DNA from: Streptomyces lavendofoliae
GTDB lineage: Bacteria > Actinomycetota > Actinomycetes > Streptomycetales > Streptomycetaceae
DNA: 64,000 nt
Assembly (NCBI RefSeq): GCF_014649735.1
Contig: NZ_BMTP01000007.1
Span: forward strand, 62,001-126,000
Direction: 5' to 3'
A program made the translations under genes and the position numbers. Below, piece after piece: positions 17,158-26,124 of this stretch; the stretch's first letter is position 1, and the number at the start of each line of letters is the position of its first letter. The notes under the pieces are model-generated. The model did no database searches, was not told the origin of the DNA, and was given only the letters and a program-made list of their open reading frames with translations.

Positions 17158-18174
17158 ATGACCTCCGCCCTCCCCCTCCGCCGGCTCGGCACCACCGGGC
17201 CGGACGTCTCCGCCCTCGGCCTCGGCTGCATGGGCATGTCCGCGCTGTACGGCGACGCCGACCGCGCCGAGTCCATCGCCACCATCCACGCGGCCCTCGA
17301 CGCCGGAGTCACCCTCCTGGACACCGGCGACTTCTACGGCATGGGCCACAACGAGCTGCTCATCAACGAGGCCCTCCGCACCGCCCCCGCCGCCTCCCGC
17401 GAACGGGCCCTGACGAGCGTCAAGTTCGGCGCCCTGCGCACCGTCGAGGGCGGCTTCACCGGCTACGACGGCCGCCCGGCGGCGGTCAGGAACTTCGCCG
17501 CGTACTCGCTCCAGCGTCTGGGCACCGACCACATCGACGTCTACCGCCTCTCCCGCGTCGACCCCGACGTGCCGATCGAGGAGACGGTCGGCGCCATCGC
17601 CGAGCTGGTCGAGGCCGGCCACGTACGCCACATCGGGCTCTCCGAGGTGGGGGCGGCCACGCTCCGCCGCGCCGCCGCCGTCGCGCCGATCGCCGATCTC
17701 CAGATCGAGTACTCGCTGGTCTCGCGCGGGATCGAGGCCGAGATCCTGCCCGCCGCGCGCGAGCTCGGCATCGGCGTCACCGCGTACGGGGTGCTGTCCC
17801 GGGGCCTGATCAGCGGCCACTTCTCCCGCGACCGCGCGCTCGCGCCCGGCGACTTCCGCGGCGTGAGCCCCCGCTTCCAGGGCGAGAACCTCAGCCGCAA
17901 CCTGAACCTGGTCGACCGGCTGCGCGAGGTGGCACAGGGCAGGGGCGTCACCGTGGCCCAGGCCGCCATCGCCTGGGTGCTGGCCCGGGGCGAGGACATC
18001 GTCCCGCTCGTCGGCGCCCGCCGCCGGGACCGCCTGGCCGAGGCGCTCGGCGCGCTCGACGTCACGCTCGACGCCGGTGACCTCGCCGCCGTCGAGGCGG
18101 CCGTCCCGGCGGGCGCGGTGGCCGGCGCGCGCTACCCGGAGGCCCAGATGGCACACCTGGACAGCGAGCGCTGA
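17158..18174 (+). CDS. Aldo/keto reductase family protein
   Basis: This 338-residue NADPH-dependent (beta/alpha)8 oxidoreductase starts LPLRRLGTTGPDVSALGLGCMGMSALYG. Catalytic Asp and Tyr are visible in LLDTGDFYGMGHNE (about 57-64) and the Lys in TSVKFGA (about 86). The position where AKR13-type enzymes have the catalytic His (YQHRVDP) reads YRLSRVDP, so the fourth tetrad residue is replaced by Ser. VRHIGLSEVG and the C-terminal cofactor region (VPLVGARRRDRLAEALGALD) are intact. RBS GAGGAG precedes the ATG. It is probably co-transcribed with and repressed by the TetR protein encoded 32 bases downstream, through the inverted repeat at 17073-17110. The substrate is unknown. Confidence 0.92.
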   Translation: MTSALPLRRLGTTGPDVSALGLGCMGMSALYGDADRAESIATIHAALDAGVTLLDTGDFYGMGHNELLINEALRTAPAASRERALTSVKFGALRTVEGGFTGYDGRPAAVRNFAAYSLQRLGTDHIDVYRLSRVDPDVPIEETVGAIAELVEAGHVRHIGLSEVGAATLRRAAAVAPIADLQIEYSLVSRGIEAEILPAARELGIGVTAYGVLSRGLISGHFSRDRALAPGDFRGVSPRFQGENLSRNLNLVDRLREVAQGRGVTVAQAAIAWVLARGEDIVPLVGARRRDRLAEALGALDVTLDAGDLAAVEAAVPAGAVAGARYPEAQMAHLDSER

Positions 18175-18206
18175 CCGTCCCCGCCGCCGGGGTACCTTCA
18201 CTGTCC

Positions 18207-18794
18207 ATGAGCACCGATGCCCTGACCCCCGACCGCATCCTCGAAGCCACCGAGGAGGTGCTGCGCCGCTACGGCCCGGCCAAGGCGACGGTGGTCGACG
18301 TGGCGCGGGCCCTCGGTGTGAGCCACGGCAGCGTCTACCGCCACTTCCGCACCAAGGCGGCGCTCCGCGAGGCGGTCACCGAACGCTGGCTGGAACGCGC
18401 GGTGCGGGAGCTGGCCCCCTTCGCCGACGGACCGGGCCCGGCCGCCGAGCGGCTCACCGCCTGGCTCTCCGCGCTGTTCGCCGCCAAGCGCCGCAAGGCC
18501 GGTGCCGACCCGGAGCTGTTCGCGACGTACATGGTGCTGATCGGCGAGAGCAGCCGGGTGGTGGCCGAGCATGTGGACCACCTCGTCGGGCAGCTCGCCC
18601 GGATCGTCGAGGACGGCCACCGGCAGGGCGAGTTCGCCGCCCCGGTGACCGACGCCACCACCACGGCCCGCGCGGTCTTCGACGCCACCGACCGCTTCCA
18701 CGACCCGGCACACGTCGCCGACTGGAGCGAGCCGGACATCGACGCGGCCTTCGACGCCGTGGTCGCCCTGCTGCTGCGCGGCCTGCGCGCGTAG
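18207..18794 (+). CDS. TetR family transcriptional regulator
   Basis: This 195-residue repressor has an N-terminal helix-turn-helix (TPDRILEATEEVLRRYGPAKATVVDVARALGVSHGSVYRHFRTKAALREAV, about 7-58), followed by a helical ligand/dimer domain with a TetR_C-like end. It follows the aldo/keto reductase gene by 32 bases on the same strand, so it probably controls that operon and itself. The large inverted repeat before the reductase is the obvious operator. The ligand is unknown, perhaps an aldehyde or quinone handled by the reductase. Confidence 0.93.
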   Translation: MSTDALTPDRILEATEEVLRRYGPAKATVVDVARALGVSHGSVYRHFRTKAALREAVTERWLERAVRELAPFADGPGPAAERLTAWLSALFAAKRRKAGADPELFATYMVLIGESSRVVAEHVDHLVGQLARIVEDGHRQGEFAAPVTDATTTARAVFDATDRFHDPAHVADWSEPDIDAAFDAVVALLLRGLRA

Positions 18795-18872
18795 GCCCGA
18801 CACCCTCGGCGCGCCGTCCCGCCCCGCACCCGCCCGGCGCCGCCGCCCCGCCGTCCCGGCTCCGCGTACGCC

Positions 18873-18909
18873 GAGGCCCCCGGTCCCTCACCAGGGAACC
18901 GGGGGCCTC
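18873..18909. terminator. Bidirectional terminator between tetR and glyS
   Basis: GAGGCCCCCGGTCCC and GGGAACCGGGGGCCTC pair with a single bulge around a short TCACCA loop. It lies between the convergent ends at 18794 and 18927 and can end both transcripts. Confidence 0.75.
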
Positions 18910-18926
18910 GCGCGCCGAGCGGGGTG

Positions 18927-20309
18927 TCAGCAGCCGAGCAGGCGGCTGCCGAGGTAGCCCTGGATCTGGTCCAGGGAGACGCGCTCCTGCTTCATGGTGT
19001 CGCGCTCGCGCACGGTCACCGCGTTGTCGTCGAGCGTGTCGAAGTCGACCGTCACGCAGAACGGCGTGCCGATCTCGTCCTGGCGGCGGTAGCGGCGGCC
19101 GATGGCGCCGGCGTCGTCGAACTCGATGTTCCAGTTCTTGCGCAGGTCGGCCGCGAGGCCCTTGGCCTTAGGCGACAGCTGCGGGTTGCGGGACAGCGGC
19201 AGCACCGCGACCTTGACCGGCGCGAGGCGCGGGTCGAGGCGCATCACGGTGCGCTTCTCCATGACGCCCTTGGCGTTGGGGGCCTCGTCCTCGTTGTACG
19301 CGTCGAGGAGGAACGCCAGCATCGCGCGGCCGACACCGGCGGCGGGCTCGATGACGTACGGCGTCCAGCGCTCGCCGGCCTCCTGGTCGAAGAACGACAG
19401 GTCCGTGCCCGACGCCTTGGAGTGGGCCGACAGGTCGTAGTCGGTGCGGTTGGCGACGCCCTCCAGCTCGCCCCACTCGCTGCCGCCGAACTGGAAGCGG
19501 TACTCGATGTCGGCGGTGCGCTTGGAGTAGTGGGAGAGCTTCTCCTTCGGGTGCTCGTACCAGCGCATGTTCTCCTCACGGAGACCCAGGTCGCGGTACC
19601 AGTTCCAGCGCTGCTCCATCCAGTATTCCTGCCACTGCTCGTCCTCGCCCGGCTTGACGAAGAACTCCATCTCCATCTGCTCGAACTCGCGGGTGCGGAA
19701 GATGAAGTTGCCCGGAGTGATCTCGTTCCGGAAGGACTTGCCCATCTGCGCGATGCCGAACGGCGGCTTCTTGCGCGAAGTCTGCTGCACCTGCGCGAAG
19801 TTGGTGAAGATGCCCTGGGCGGTCTCGGGCCGCAGGTAGGCGACGGAGCCGGAGTCCTGGGTCGGGCCGAGATGCGTGGAGAGCAGGCCGGAGAACTGCT
19901 TGGGCTCGGTGAAGGTGCCCTTGTTGCCGCAGTTGGGGCAGCCCAGGTCCTTCAGGCCGTTCTCGGGAAGGCGGCCGTGCTTCTCCTCGTACGCCTCCTC
20001 CAGGTGGTCCGCGCGGAACCGCTTGTGGCAGGAGGTGCATTCGGTGAGCGGGTCGGTGAACGTGGCGACGTGGCCGGAGGCCTCCCAGACCTCGGAGGCC
20101 AGGATCACCGACGAGTCGATACCGACGACGTCCTCGCGCGAGGTGACCATGTAGCGCCACCACTGGCGCTTGAGGTTCTCCTTGAGCTCGACACCCAGCG
20201 GTCCGTAGTCCCAGGCGGCCCGCTGACCGCCGTAGATCTCGCTGCACGGGTAGACGAAGCCACGGCGCTTGCTCAGGTTGACGATCGAATCGATCTTGTC
20301 GGCGGCCAC
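18927..20309 (-). CDS. glyS: Glycine-tRNA ligase
   Basis: This class II aminoacyl-tRNA synthetase charges tRNA-Gly. The 460 residues are the length of the dimeric (alpha2) type; alpha2beta2 enzymes have two subunits. Visible features are the N-terminus [47 protein letters not shown], a zinc-binding pair (CTSCHKRF and [10 protein letters not shown]), motif 2 ([25 protein letters not shown]), and motif 3 ([18 protein letters not shown]). The anticodon-binding domain is at about 350-460 ([13 protein letters not shown]). The gene is divergent from the Zur-regulated transporter, 145 bases away. Confidence 0.97.
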   Translation of the reverse strand: MAADKIDSIVNLSKRRGFVYPCSEIYGGQRAAWDYGPLGVELKENLKRQWWRYMVTSREDVVGIDSSVILASEVWEASGHVATFTDPLTECTSCHKRFRADHLEEAYEEKHGRLPENGLKDLGCPNCGNKGTFTEPKQFSGLLSTHLGPTQDSGSVAYLRPETAQGIFTNFAQVQQTSRKKPPFGIAQMGKSFRNEITPGNFIFRTREFEQMEMEFFVKPGEDEQWQEYWMEQRWNWYRDLGLREENMRWYEHPKEKLSHYSKRTADIEYRFQFGGSEWGELEGVANRTDYDLSAHSKASGTDLSFFDQEAGERWTPYVIEPAAGVGRAMLAFLLDAYNEDEAPNAKGVMEKRTVMRLDPRLAPVKVAVLPLSRNPQLSPKAKGLAADLRKNWNIEFDDAGAIGRRYRRQDEIGTPFCVTVDFDTLDDNAVTVRERDTMKQERVSLDQIQGYLGSRLLGC

Positions 20310-20416
20310 TGTGCTCTCTTCATAACGACGATGGCGAACGGCGAATGCCTCAGGTTACCGGCGCGCGCACCCCTGGGATCAAATCGGTGGGTGGCCGGGG
20401 CCACGTACCCCCTTTG

Positions 20417-20446
20417 TTGACAATCGTTTCCAACATTGTTGAAAAT
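20417..20446 (+). promoter_or_regulatory. znuA promoter, leaderless type
   Basis: TTGACA (20417-20422) is a consensus -35. An 18-base spacer leads to GAAAAT (20441-20446), 7 bases before the ATG at 20454. No Shine-Dalgarno sequence precedes that ATG, so a leaderless transcript is likely. Confidence 0.5.
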
Positions 20447-20454
20447 GAATCCCA
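20418..20454 (+). promoter_or_regulatory. Two Zur-box-like sites over the znuA promoter
   Basis: TGACAATCGTTTCCA (20418-20432) and TGAAAATGAATCCCA (20440-20454) both resemble the actinobacterial Zur box TGAAAATGATTTTCA and start 22 bp apart, two helical turns. They cover the -35 and -10 elements, so zinc-loaded Zur would block transcription. zur lies at the end of the same gene cluster. Confidence 0.7.
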
Positions 20455-21443
20455 TGAACGTACGACGCCTGATACCCACGACCGCCCTGGCCGGAGCGGT
20501 GGCCCTCGGTCTGGTCACGCTCTCCGCCTGCGGCGGAACCTCCGCCTCCGGCAAGGAGGACGGCAAGCTGGATGTGGTGGCGTCGTTCTACCCCATGCAG
20601 TTCCTGGCCGAGCGGATAGGCGGCGACCACGTCTCCGTCACCACCCTCACCAAGCCGGGCGTCGAGCCGCACGACCTGGAGCTCAAGCCGAAGCAGATCG
20701 GCGAGCTCGGCGAGGCGGACTACATCCTCTACCTCAAGGGTATCCAGCCCGCCGTCGACGACGCCATCAAGCAGGCCGGCGTCAAGAACACCGTGGACGC
20801 GGGCACCCTCACCGAGCTGGAGAAGCACGGCACCGCCACCGACGGCCACGCCCACGAGGGCGAGGGCCACGGGCAGGACGAACACGGCGGCGAGCACGAC
20901 GCACACGCCGGCGAAGAGGCCGGAGCCGACCCGCACATCTGGCTGGACCCGGTGAAGTACACCGAGGTCGCCAAGGGCGTCGGCGCCTCCCTGGAGAAGG
21001 CCGACCCGGACAACGCGGCGGCGTACAGGAAGAACACCGACGAGCTGGTGAAGAAGCTGGACGCGCTCCACGGGAAGTTCGAGCGGGGCCTGCGGAACAC
21101 CCGCACCAAGACCTTCATCACCACCCACTCCGCCTTCGGCTACCTCGCCGAGCGGTACGGCCTGGACCAGGAGGGCATCTCCGGCGTCGACCCCGAGTCC
21201 GAGCCGAGCCCCGCGCGGATCAAGGAGCTCCAGGACACCGCGAAGAAGGACGACGTCACCACCGTCTTCTTCGAGACCCTGGCCAGCGACAAGACCGCGA
21301 AGACCCTCGCCCGGGACACCGGCCTCGGGACGGACGTCCTGGACCCGCTGGAGGGAATCACCGACCGGTCGAGGGGCGCTGACTACATCGAGGTCATGGA
21401 AGCCAACCTCGCCGCGCTGCAGAAGGCCCTCGGCGCGAAGTGA
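20454..21443 (+). CDS. znuA: Zinc ABC transporter, substrate-binding lipoprotein
   Basis: This cluster A-I solute-binding protein captures zinc (or manganese) at the outer face of the membrane. It is about 329 residues with a lipoprotein signal (lipobox LSAC near 25). VVASFYPMQFLAERIGGDHVSV and TKPGVEPHDLELKPKQIGEL carry the first His ligand. A His/Asp/Glu-rich loop follows (HAHEGEGHGQDEHGGEHDAHAGEE, about 125-148), then DPHIWLDP, the ITTHSAFGYLAERYGL His and a C-terminal Asp region. The His-rich loop favours zinc over manganese. The start at 20454 fits a leaderless promoter; an ATG at 20445 is possible. It is the first gene of znuA-znuC-znuB. Confidence 0.94.
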   Translation: MNVRRLIPTTALAGAVALGLVTLSACGGTSASGKEDGKLDVVASFYPMQFLAERIGGDHVSVTTLTKPGVEPHDLELKPKQIGELGEADYILYLKGIQPAVDDAIKQAGVKNTVDAGTLTELEKHGTATDGHAHEGEGHGQDEHGGEHDAHAGEEAGADPHIWLDPVKYTEVAKGVGASLEKADPDNAAAYRKNTDELVKKLDALHGKFERGLRNTRTKTFITTHSAFGYLAERYGLDQEGISGVDPESEPSPARIKELQDTAKKDDVTTVFFETLASDKTAKTLARDTGLGTDVLDPLEGITDRSRGADYIEVMEANLAALQKALGAK

Positions 21444-21463
21444 CACGCATGGGAGGCAGCACT

Positions 21464-22243
21464 GTGAGCAGCGAACCCGCCAGGACAGAGCCCGTCATAT
21501 CCGTCCGCTCGGCCACCGCCTCGCTCGGCTCGCGCCCCGTGCTGCGCGGCGTCGACCTCACCGTCCACGGCGGTGAGGTCGTCGCGCTGCTGGGCGCCAA
21601 CGGCTCGGGCAAGTCCACCGCCGTCCGCTCCATGATCGGCCAGGTCCCCCTCACCGGCGGGTCCATCACGCTGTTCGGCACCGAGCTGAAGCGGTTCCGC
21701 GACTGGTCGCGCGTCGGCTACGTACCGCAGCGCACCACCGCCGCCAGCGGTGTCCCCGCCACGATCCGCGAGGTCGTCTCGTCCGGCCGCCTCTCCCGTA
21801 CGAAGCTGAGGTGGCCCTCCAGGGCCGACCGGGCTGCCGTGGAGCGGGCCATCGGGCTCGTCGGGCTCGCCGACCGCGCCAAGGACTCGGTGAGCGCCCT
21901 GTCCGGCGGCCAGCACCAGCGGGTGCTGATCGCCCGCGCCCTCGCCGCCGACCCCGAGCTGCTGATCATGGACGAGCCCATGGCGGGCGTCGACCTGGCC
22001 AGCCAGGAGATCCTCGCCTCGACGCTGCGCGAGCAGGTCGCGGGCGGGGCGACGGTCCTGCTGGTGCTGCACGAGCTGGGCCCGCTGGAGCCGCTGATCG
22101 ACCGCGCGGTGGTGCTGCGCGACGGCTGCGTCGTCCACGACGGCCCGCCGCCCAGGGCCGTCGGCCAGCACGCGCTGCCGGGCCACGACCACGTACATCC
22201 GCACGCGGCGGACGAGCCGCTCCGCACGGGACTGCTGACCTGA
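21464..22243 (+). CDS. znuC: Zinc ABC transporter, ATP-binding protein
   Basis: This 259-residue ABC ATPase powers zinc uptake through ZnuB. Walker A is LLGANGSGKSTAVRSMIGQ (about 37-55). The Q-loop is GYVPQR, the signature is LSGGQHQRVLIARALA, Walker B is LLIMDEPMAGVD and the H-loop is VLHELG. The C-terminal HALPGHDHVHPHAADE is His-rich, common among zinc transporters. The GTG at 21464 has a strong RBS (GGGAGG, 7 bases away) and is preferred to the frame's upstream starts, which overlap the znuA stop. Confidence 0.94.
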   Translation: MSSEPARTEPVISVRSATASLGSRPVLRGVDLTVHGGEVVALLGANGSGKSTAVRSMIGQVPLTGGSITLFGTELKRFRDWSRVGYVPQRTTAASGVPATIREVVSSGRLSRTKLRWPSRADRAAVERAIGLVGLADRAKDSVSALSGGQHQRVLIARALAADPELLIMDEPMAGVDLASQEILASTLREQVAGGATVLLVLHELGPLEPLIDRAVVLRDGCVVHDGPPPRAVGQHALPGHDHVHPHAADEPLRTGLLT

Positions 22244-22244
22244 C

Positions 22245-23153
22245 ATGGAAATCCTCCAGCTCGCCTTCATGCAGCGCGCGCTGCTCGCGGCCGTCCTGGT
22301 CGGCATCACCGCGCCGGCCGTCGGCATCTACCTGGTCCAGCGCCGGCAGGCCCTGATGGGCGACGGCATCGGCCACGTCGCCATGACCGGCGTCGGCCTG
22401 GGCTTCCTGCTGTCCACCAACCCGGTGTGGATGGCCGCGGCGGTCTCCGTCGCCGGCGCGATCACCATGGAGCTGATCCGGGCGTACGGGCGCACCCGCG
22501 GCGACATCGCACTGGCGCTGCTCTTCTACGGCGGCATGGCCGGTGGCGTGATGCTGATCAACCTGTCGCCGACCGGGTCGAACGCGAACCTCAACTCGTA
22601 CCTCTTCGGCTCGCTGTCCACGGTGTCCGAGGAGGACGTCACCGCCATCTGCGTACTGGCGGCGTTCGTGATCCTCGTCACGCTGGGGCTGCGGCGGCAG
22701 CTGTTCGCCGTCAGTCAGGACGAGGAGTTCGCGCGGGTCACCGGCCTGCCGGTACGGGCGCTGAACCTGCTCATCGCCGTGACCGCCGCGGTGACCGTCA
22801 CGGTCGCCATGCGGGTGGTCGGGCTGCTGCTGGTCAGCGCCCTGATGGTGGTGCCGGTCGCGGCGGCGCAGCAGCTGGCGCGGAGCTTCCGGATGACGTT
22901 CACCCTGGCCGTGCTGATCGGTACGGGGGTGACGCTGGCCGGTACGGCGACCTCCTACTACCAGGACGTGCCGCCCGGCGCGACGATCGTGCTGCTGGCC
23001 ATCGCGGTCTTCGTCGTCCTGACCGGCCTGGCCGCTCCGCTGGCCCGGCGGCGGGCCCGGGCCGCCGAGCCCGCGCCCGCGGCGGCGTGCGACGTGGCCG
23101 TCGCCGGCGCCCCCGGCCCGGCGGACGACGACGTCAGGGTCGGGAAGCCCTGA
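22245..23153 (+). CDS. znuB: Zinc ABC transporter, permease
   Basis: This 302-residue ABC-3 family membrane protein forms the zinc channel. About eight transmembrane helices are visible. ALMGDGIGHVAMTGVGLGFLL near 38-58 is the conserved family motif, and SLSTVSEEDV and AMRVVGLLLVSALMVVPVAAAQQLARS follow. The ATG begins 1 base after the znuC stop, so the genes are translationally coupled. The C-terminal tail after about 270 is a hydrophilic Ala/Arg-rich extension. Confidence 0.94.
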   Translation: MEILQLAFMQRALLAAVLVGITAPAVGIYLVQRRQALMGDGIGHVAMTGVGLGFLLSTNPVWMAAAVSVAGAITMELIRAYGRTRGDIALALLFYGGMAGGVMLINLSPTGSNANLNSYLFGSLSTVSEEDVTAICVLAAFVILVTLGLRRQLFAVSQDEEFARVTGLPVRALNLLIAVTAAVTVTVAMRVVGLLLVSALMVVPVAAAQQLARSFRMTFTLAVLIGTGVTLAGTATSYYQDVPPGATIVLLAIAVFVVLTGLAAPLARRRARAAEPAPAAACDVAVAGAPGPADDDVRVGKP

Positions 23154-23237
23154 CACGGGCCTGCCGGGCCCGTCGGCGGGGCCTGGCAGAATGGCCCGGA
23201 CGTACGAGTGAGCGGGCCGAGTGTTGAGGAGGCACCT

Positions 23238-23651
23238 GTGGCGATGGCTGGAACCCCCGGCGTGCGCGGCCGGTCGACCCGGCAGCGAGCTGCCGTGTCG
23301 GCGGCGCTGAACGAGGTGGACGAGTTCCGCAGCGCGCAGGAGCTGCACGACATGCTCAAGCACCGCGGCGACTCGGTGGGCCTGACGACGGTCTACCGCA
23401 CCCTGCAATCCCTCGCCGACGCGGGCGAGGTCGACGTGCTGCGCACCAGCGACGGCGAGGCGGTCTACCGCCGCTGCTCGACGGGCGAGCACCATCACCA
23501 CCTGGTGTGCCGGATGTGCGGCAAGGCGGTGGAGGTCGAGGGCCCCGCGGTGGAGCAGTGGGCCGAGACGATCGCCGGCGAGCACGGCTTCGTGAACGTG
23601 GCGCACACGGTGGAGATCTTCGGTACGTGCGCGGAGTGCGCCGCCAAGTGA
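23238..23651 (+). CDS. zur: Zinc uptake regulator Zur (Fur family)
   Basis: This 137-residue zinc-sensing repressor has a winged-helix domain at about 10-80 (GRSTRQRAAVSAALNEVDEFRSAQELHDMLKHRGDSVGLTTVYRTLQSLADAGEV). The dimer domain carries EHHHHLVCRMCGK and a terminal GTCAEC. The two CxxC pairs form the structural zinc site and the His cluster the sensing site. The GTG at 23238 is fixed by GAGGAGG upstream. Its place behind znuACB and the Zur-like boxes before znuA indicate it represses that operon when zinc is sufficient. Confidence 0.94.
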   Translation: MAMAGTPGVRGRSTRQRAAVSAALNEVDEFRSAQELHDMLKHRGDSVGLTTVYRTLQSLADAGEVDVLRTSDGEAVYRRCSTGEHHHHLVCRMCGKAVEVEGPAVEQWAETIAGEHGFVNVAHTVEIFGTCAECAAK

Positions 23652-23655
23652 CCCG

Positions 23656-23704
23656 CGCGTGAGGGGCCCGCGTCGGCGGTGTGCCGGTGCGGGCCCCTCA
23701 CGCG
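23656..23704. terminator. Terminator between zur and uppS
   Basis: CGCGTGAGGGGCCCGC (23656-23671) and its exact reverse complement (23689-23704) form a perfect 16-bp stem with a 17-base loop. It starts 5 bases after the zur stop and lies between convergent genes, so it may serve both. Confidence 0.75.
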
Positions 23705-23769
23705 TGCCGCGTCGCGGGCGGGGGATGTGCTGGTCCAGGATCGCCCGCGGCCGGTCGGCGCCGTCCGGG

Positions 23770-24621
23770 TCAGCCGGCCGGCTGCTCGCCCTCCGGACGG
23801 CCCCGCATGGCCAGCAGCTCCTCGTTGGGGATCGCCCCGCCGAAGCGGCGGTCACGCTGGGCGAACTCCAGGCAGGCGCGCCACAGGTCGCGGCGGTCGA
23901 AGTCGGGCCACAGCACGTCCTGGAAGACCATCTCGGCGTACGCGCTCTGCCAGATGAGGTAGTTGGAGGTGCGCTGCTCACCGCTGGGCCGCAGGAACAG
24001 GTCCACATCCGGCATGTCCGGGTAGTACAGGTACTTCTGGATCGTCTTCTCGCCGACCTTCGACGGGTCGAGCTTGCCCGCCTTCACGTCCTCGGCGATG
24101 GCCTGCATGGCGTCCGCGAGCTCGGCGCGCCCGCCGTAGTTCATGCAGAAGTAGAGCGTGAGCCGGTCGTTGTCCTTGGTCTGCTCCTGGGCGATCTGCA
24201 GCTCCTTGGCCACCGACTTCCACAGTTTGGGCATCCGGCCCACCCAGCGCACCCGGATGCCCAGCTCGTCGAGCTGGTCGCGGGTCTTGCGGATGAAGTC
24301 GCGGTTGAAGTTCATCAGGAAGCGCACCTCGTCCGGTGAGCGCTTCCAGTTCTCGGTGGAGAAGGCGTACAGGGAGATCGAGCCGACGCCCATCTCGATC
24401 GCGCCCTGGAGGACGTCGAGGACGCGCTCGGCGCCGACCTTGTGGCCCTCGGTACGCGGCAGGCCGCGGTCCTTGGCCCAGCGGCCGTTGCCGTCCATGA
24501 CGATCGCGACGTGGTTCGGCACCAGCTCGCCGGGGATCTTCGGCGGCCGGGCGCCCGAGGGGTGCGGCTCGGGGTTCTCGTAGTCGCGGCGGGACCGGCC
24601 CAGGAATCCGCGTCGTGCCAT
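23770..24621 (-). CDS. uppS: Isoprenyl transferase (undecaprenyl diphosphate synthase family)
   Basis: This cis-prenyltransferase makes long-chain polyprenyl diphosphate, the lipid carrier for cell-wall precursors. In its 283 residues, [31 protein letters not shown] carries the catalytic Asp and substrate loop. [21 protein letters not shown], the chain-length region and the C-terminal [27 protein letters not shown] diphosphate site are all intact. The ATG at 24621 is chosen; a GTG at 24630 with GAGGAG only three bases away is less well spaced. It follows recO by 27 bases, the usual recO-uppS pair of actinomycetes. Confidence 0.95.
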   Translation of the reverse strand: MARRGFLGRSRRDYENPEPHPSGARPPKIPGELVPNHVAIVMDGNGRWAKDRGLPRTEGHKVGAERVLDVLQGAIEMGVGSISLYAFSTENWKRSPDEVRFLMNFNRDFIRKTRDQLDELGIRVRWVGRMPKLWKSVAKELQIAQEQTKDNDRLTLYFCMNYGGRAELADAMQAIAEDVKAGKLDPSKVGEKTIQKYLYYPDMPDVDLFLRPSGEQRTSNYLIWQSAYAEMVFQDVLWPDFDRRDLWRACLEFAQRDRRFGGAIPNEELLAMRGRPEGEQPAG

Positions 24622-24648
24622 GCGGCTCACACTCTCCTCAATCTGCTT

Positions 24649-25395
24649 CTACTTCTCGACGTACCGAAGGGAGCGCAGCCCTCGCTCCAGGTGCCAGTGC
24701 AGATACGCGGACACCAGTCCGCTGCCCTCCCTGACGTGGCGCGGCTCGCACGCGTCCGCCGTCTCCCAGTCGCCGGTCAGCAGCGCGCTGAGCAGACCGA
24801 CGGCCTCCGCAGAGGGTACGACGCTCCCCGGCACCCGGCAGTCGCCGCATATGACACCGCCCGCCGCCACCGAGAAGAACCGGTTGGGGCCCGGCAGGCC
24901 GCAGCGCGCGCAGTCGTCGAACGAGGGCGCGTAGCCGTTCACGGCCAGCGAGCGCAGCAGGAAGGCGTCCAGGATCAGGTGCGGGGCGTGCTCCCCGCGC
25001 GAGAGGGTCCGGAGCCCGCCGATGAGCAGCAGGTACTGCTGCACGGCCGGCTCGCCCTCGTGGTCGGTGAACCGCTCCGCGGTCTCCAGCATCGCGGTGC
25101 CGGCCGTGTACCGCGCGTAGTCGGTGACGATGCCGCTGCCGTACGCCGCGATCGTCTCGCTCTGCGTGCACAGCGGCAGCCCGCGCCCCACCAGCTCGGA
25201 TCCCCGCGCGAAGAACTGCACGTCGACATGGCTGAACGGCTCCAGCCGCGCCCCGAACTTCGACTTGGTCCGCCGTACGCCCCGCGCGACGGCCCGCACG
25301 CGGCCGTGCCCGCGCGTGAGGAGCGTGATGATGCGGTCGGCCTCGCCCAGCTTCTGGGTGCGCAGCACGACGCCGTCGTCGCGGAACAGGGTCAT
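24649..25395 (-). CDS. recO: DNA repair protein RecO
   Basis: RecO helps load RecA at gaps in the RecFOR recombination pathway. The 248-residue protein has an N-terminal OB fold (MTLFRDDGVVLRTQKLGEADRIITLLTRGHGRVRAVARGVRRTKSKFG), a helical middle and a zinc finger (CARCGLPGPNRFFSVAAGGVICGDC, about 155-180). The start and length are standard. It lies upstream of and is probably co-transcribed with uppS. An AT-rich patch at 25453-25468 (GGTGTAT-TC-ATATACC) about 60 bases upstream may mark its promoter. Confidence 0.94.
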   Translation of the reverse strand: MTLFRDDGVVLRTQKLGEADRIITLLTRGHGRVRAVARGVRRTKSKFGARLEPFSHVDVQFFARGSELVGRGLPLCTQSETIAAYGSGIVTDYARYTAGTAMLETAERFTDHEGEPAVQQYLLLIGGLRTLSRGEHAPHLILDAFLLRSLAVNGYAPSFDDCARCGLPGPNRFFSVAAGGVICGDCRVPGSVVPSAEAVGLLSALLTGDWETADACEPRHVREGSGLVSAYLHWHLERGLRSLRYVEK

Positions 25396-25654
25396 GGGCC
25401 CATTGTCCCGTACGCCCGGCCGGGCCCGGGCCCGCTCGGACATAACCGCCCAGGTGTATTCATATACCGGCGCACCCCCGCTTCCCGCCAAGGGCGAGCA
25501 CCGCGGCGCGGGGCCGTCGGCCTCCTGGGCGCCGTCGTCGCGGGAGGACTCCGGGCTCACGCTCCTCCATGACGACCAGGTCTTCGAGACCATCGCCCGC
25601 ACCACGGGCCCGCCCGTACCCGCGATCGACCCGCGCTGCCGAAGCCACCCGGCG

Positions 25655-25870
25655 TCACGGCACCTCGCCACGGCTCCGCGCGTTCACGTACGACATCGCC
25701 GCGCTGAGCCGCTCCGCGTCCGTCGCCGGCCGCACCCCCTCCGGCGGGCAGTCCCACTCCCGCCCGCCCCCGATGGGCCGCAGTTGCAGGTACGGCCCCA
25801 CGTGCCCCATGAGGCGCCCCACGCGTCCACTGCGGACATCGACGACGTACGACCCGACGGGCAGGTTCAT
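25655..25870 (-). CDS. Small conserved protein of unknown function in the XRE/DUF397 island
   Basis: This 71-residue protein reads MNLPVGSYVVDVRSGRVGRLMGHVGPYLQLRPIGGGREWDCPPEGVRPATDAERLSAAM. The compact beta-rich core (GRVGRLMGHVGPYLQLRPIGGGREWDC) looks like a small KOW/SH3-like barrel, but I do not recognise a named function. I recall similar proteins next to XRE/DUF397 regulator pairs in Streptomyces. Its ATG overlaps the stop of the 85-residue gene upstream by 4 bases, so the two are coupled. They are divergent from the XRE gene. Confidence 0.78.
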   Translation of the reverse strand: MNLPVGSYVVDVRSGRVGRLMGHVGPYLQLRPIGGGREWDCPPEGVRPATDAERLSAAMSYVNARSRGEVP

Positions 25871-26124
25871 GAGCGGCCACCTTCCTCCGGCAGAGCGGCG
25901 GCCAGCCTGCGCGCCGTCTCCACCGTGCAACGTCCCAATTCCACGAGCGGCCGAGGGGGCTCGGCGGCACACGTGACGGGGTCCAGCCCCAGGGAGGGCA
26001 GTCCGATCCCCGCCCTTTCCAGTGCCGCGCGCAATTCCGCCAACGCCTCCTCCGCGTCCCGAACACTCCCCGGCGACTGCCGCTCGGTCTCTTCCTTCAC
26101 CAACGCCGTCCTTTCCGAATCCAT
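25867..26124 (-). CDS. Small acidic helical protein of unknown function
   Basis: This 85-residue protein reads MDSERTALVKEETERQSPGSVRDAEEALAELRAALERAGIGLPSLGLD and ends VELGRCTVETARRLAAALPEEGGRS. Two amphipathic helices flank a Leu/Pro/Gly-rich loop. No family is recognised. It is the first gene of a leftward two-gene operon and is separated from the divergent XRE gene by 93 bases, which must hold both promoters. Coding is supported by the ATGA overlap with the next gene and typical codon bias. Confidence 0.7.
   Translation of the reverse strand: MDSERTALVKEETERQSPGSVRDAEEALAELRAALERAGIGLPSLGLDPVTCAAEPPRPLVELGRCTVETARRLAAALPEEGGRS

Noticed and set aside
25396..25654. Possible degraded gene between recO and the small DUF gene
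   Set aside because: Both strands give open frames without RBS or recognisable motifs; an AT-rich promoter-like patch is the only feature.
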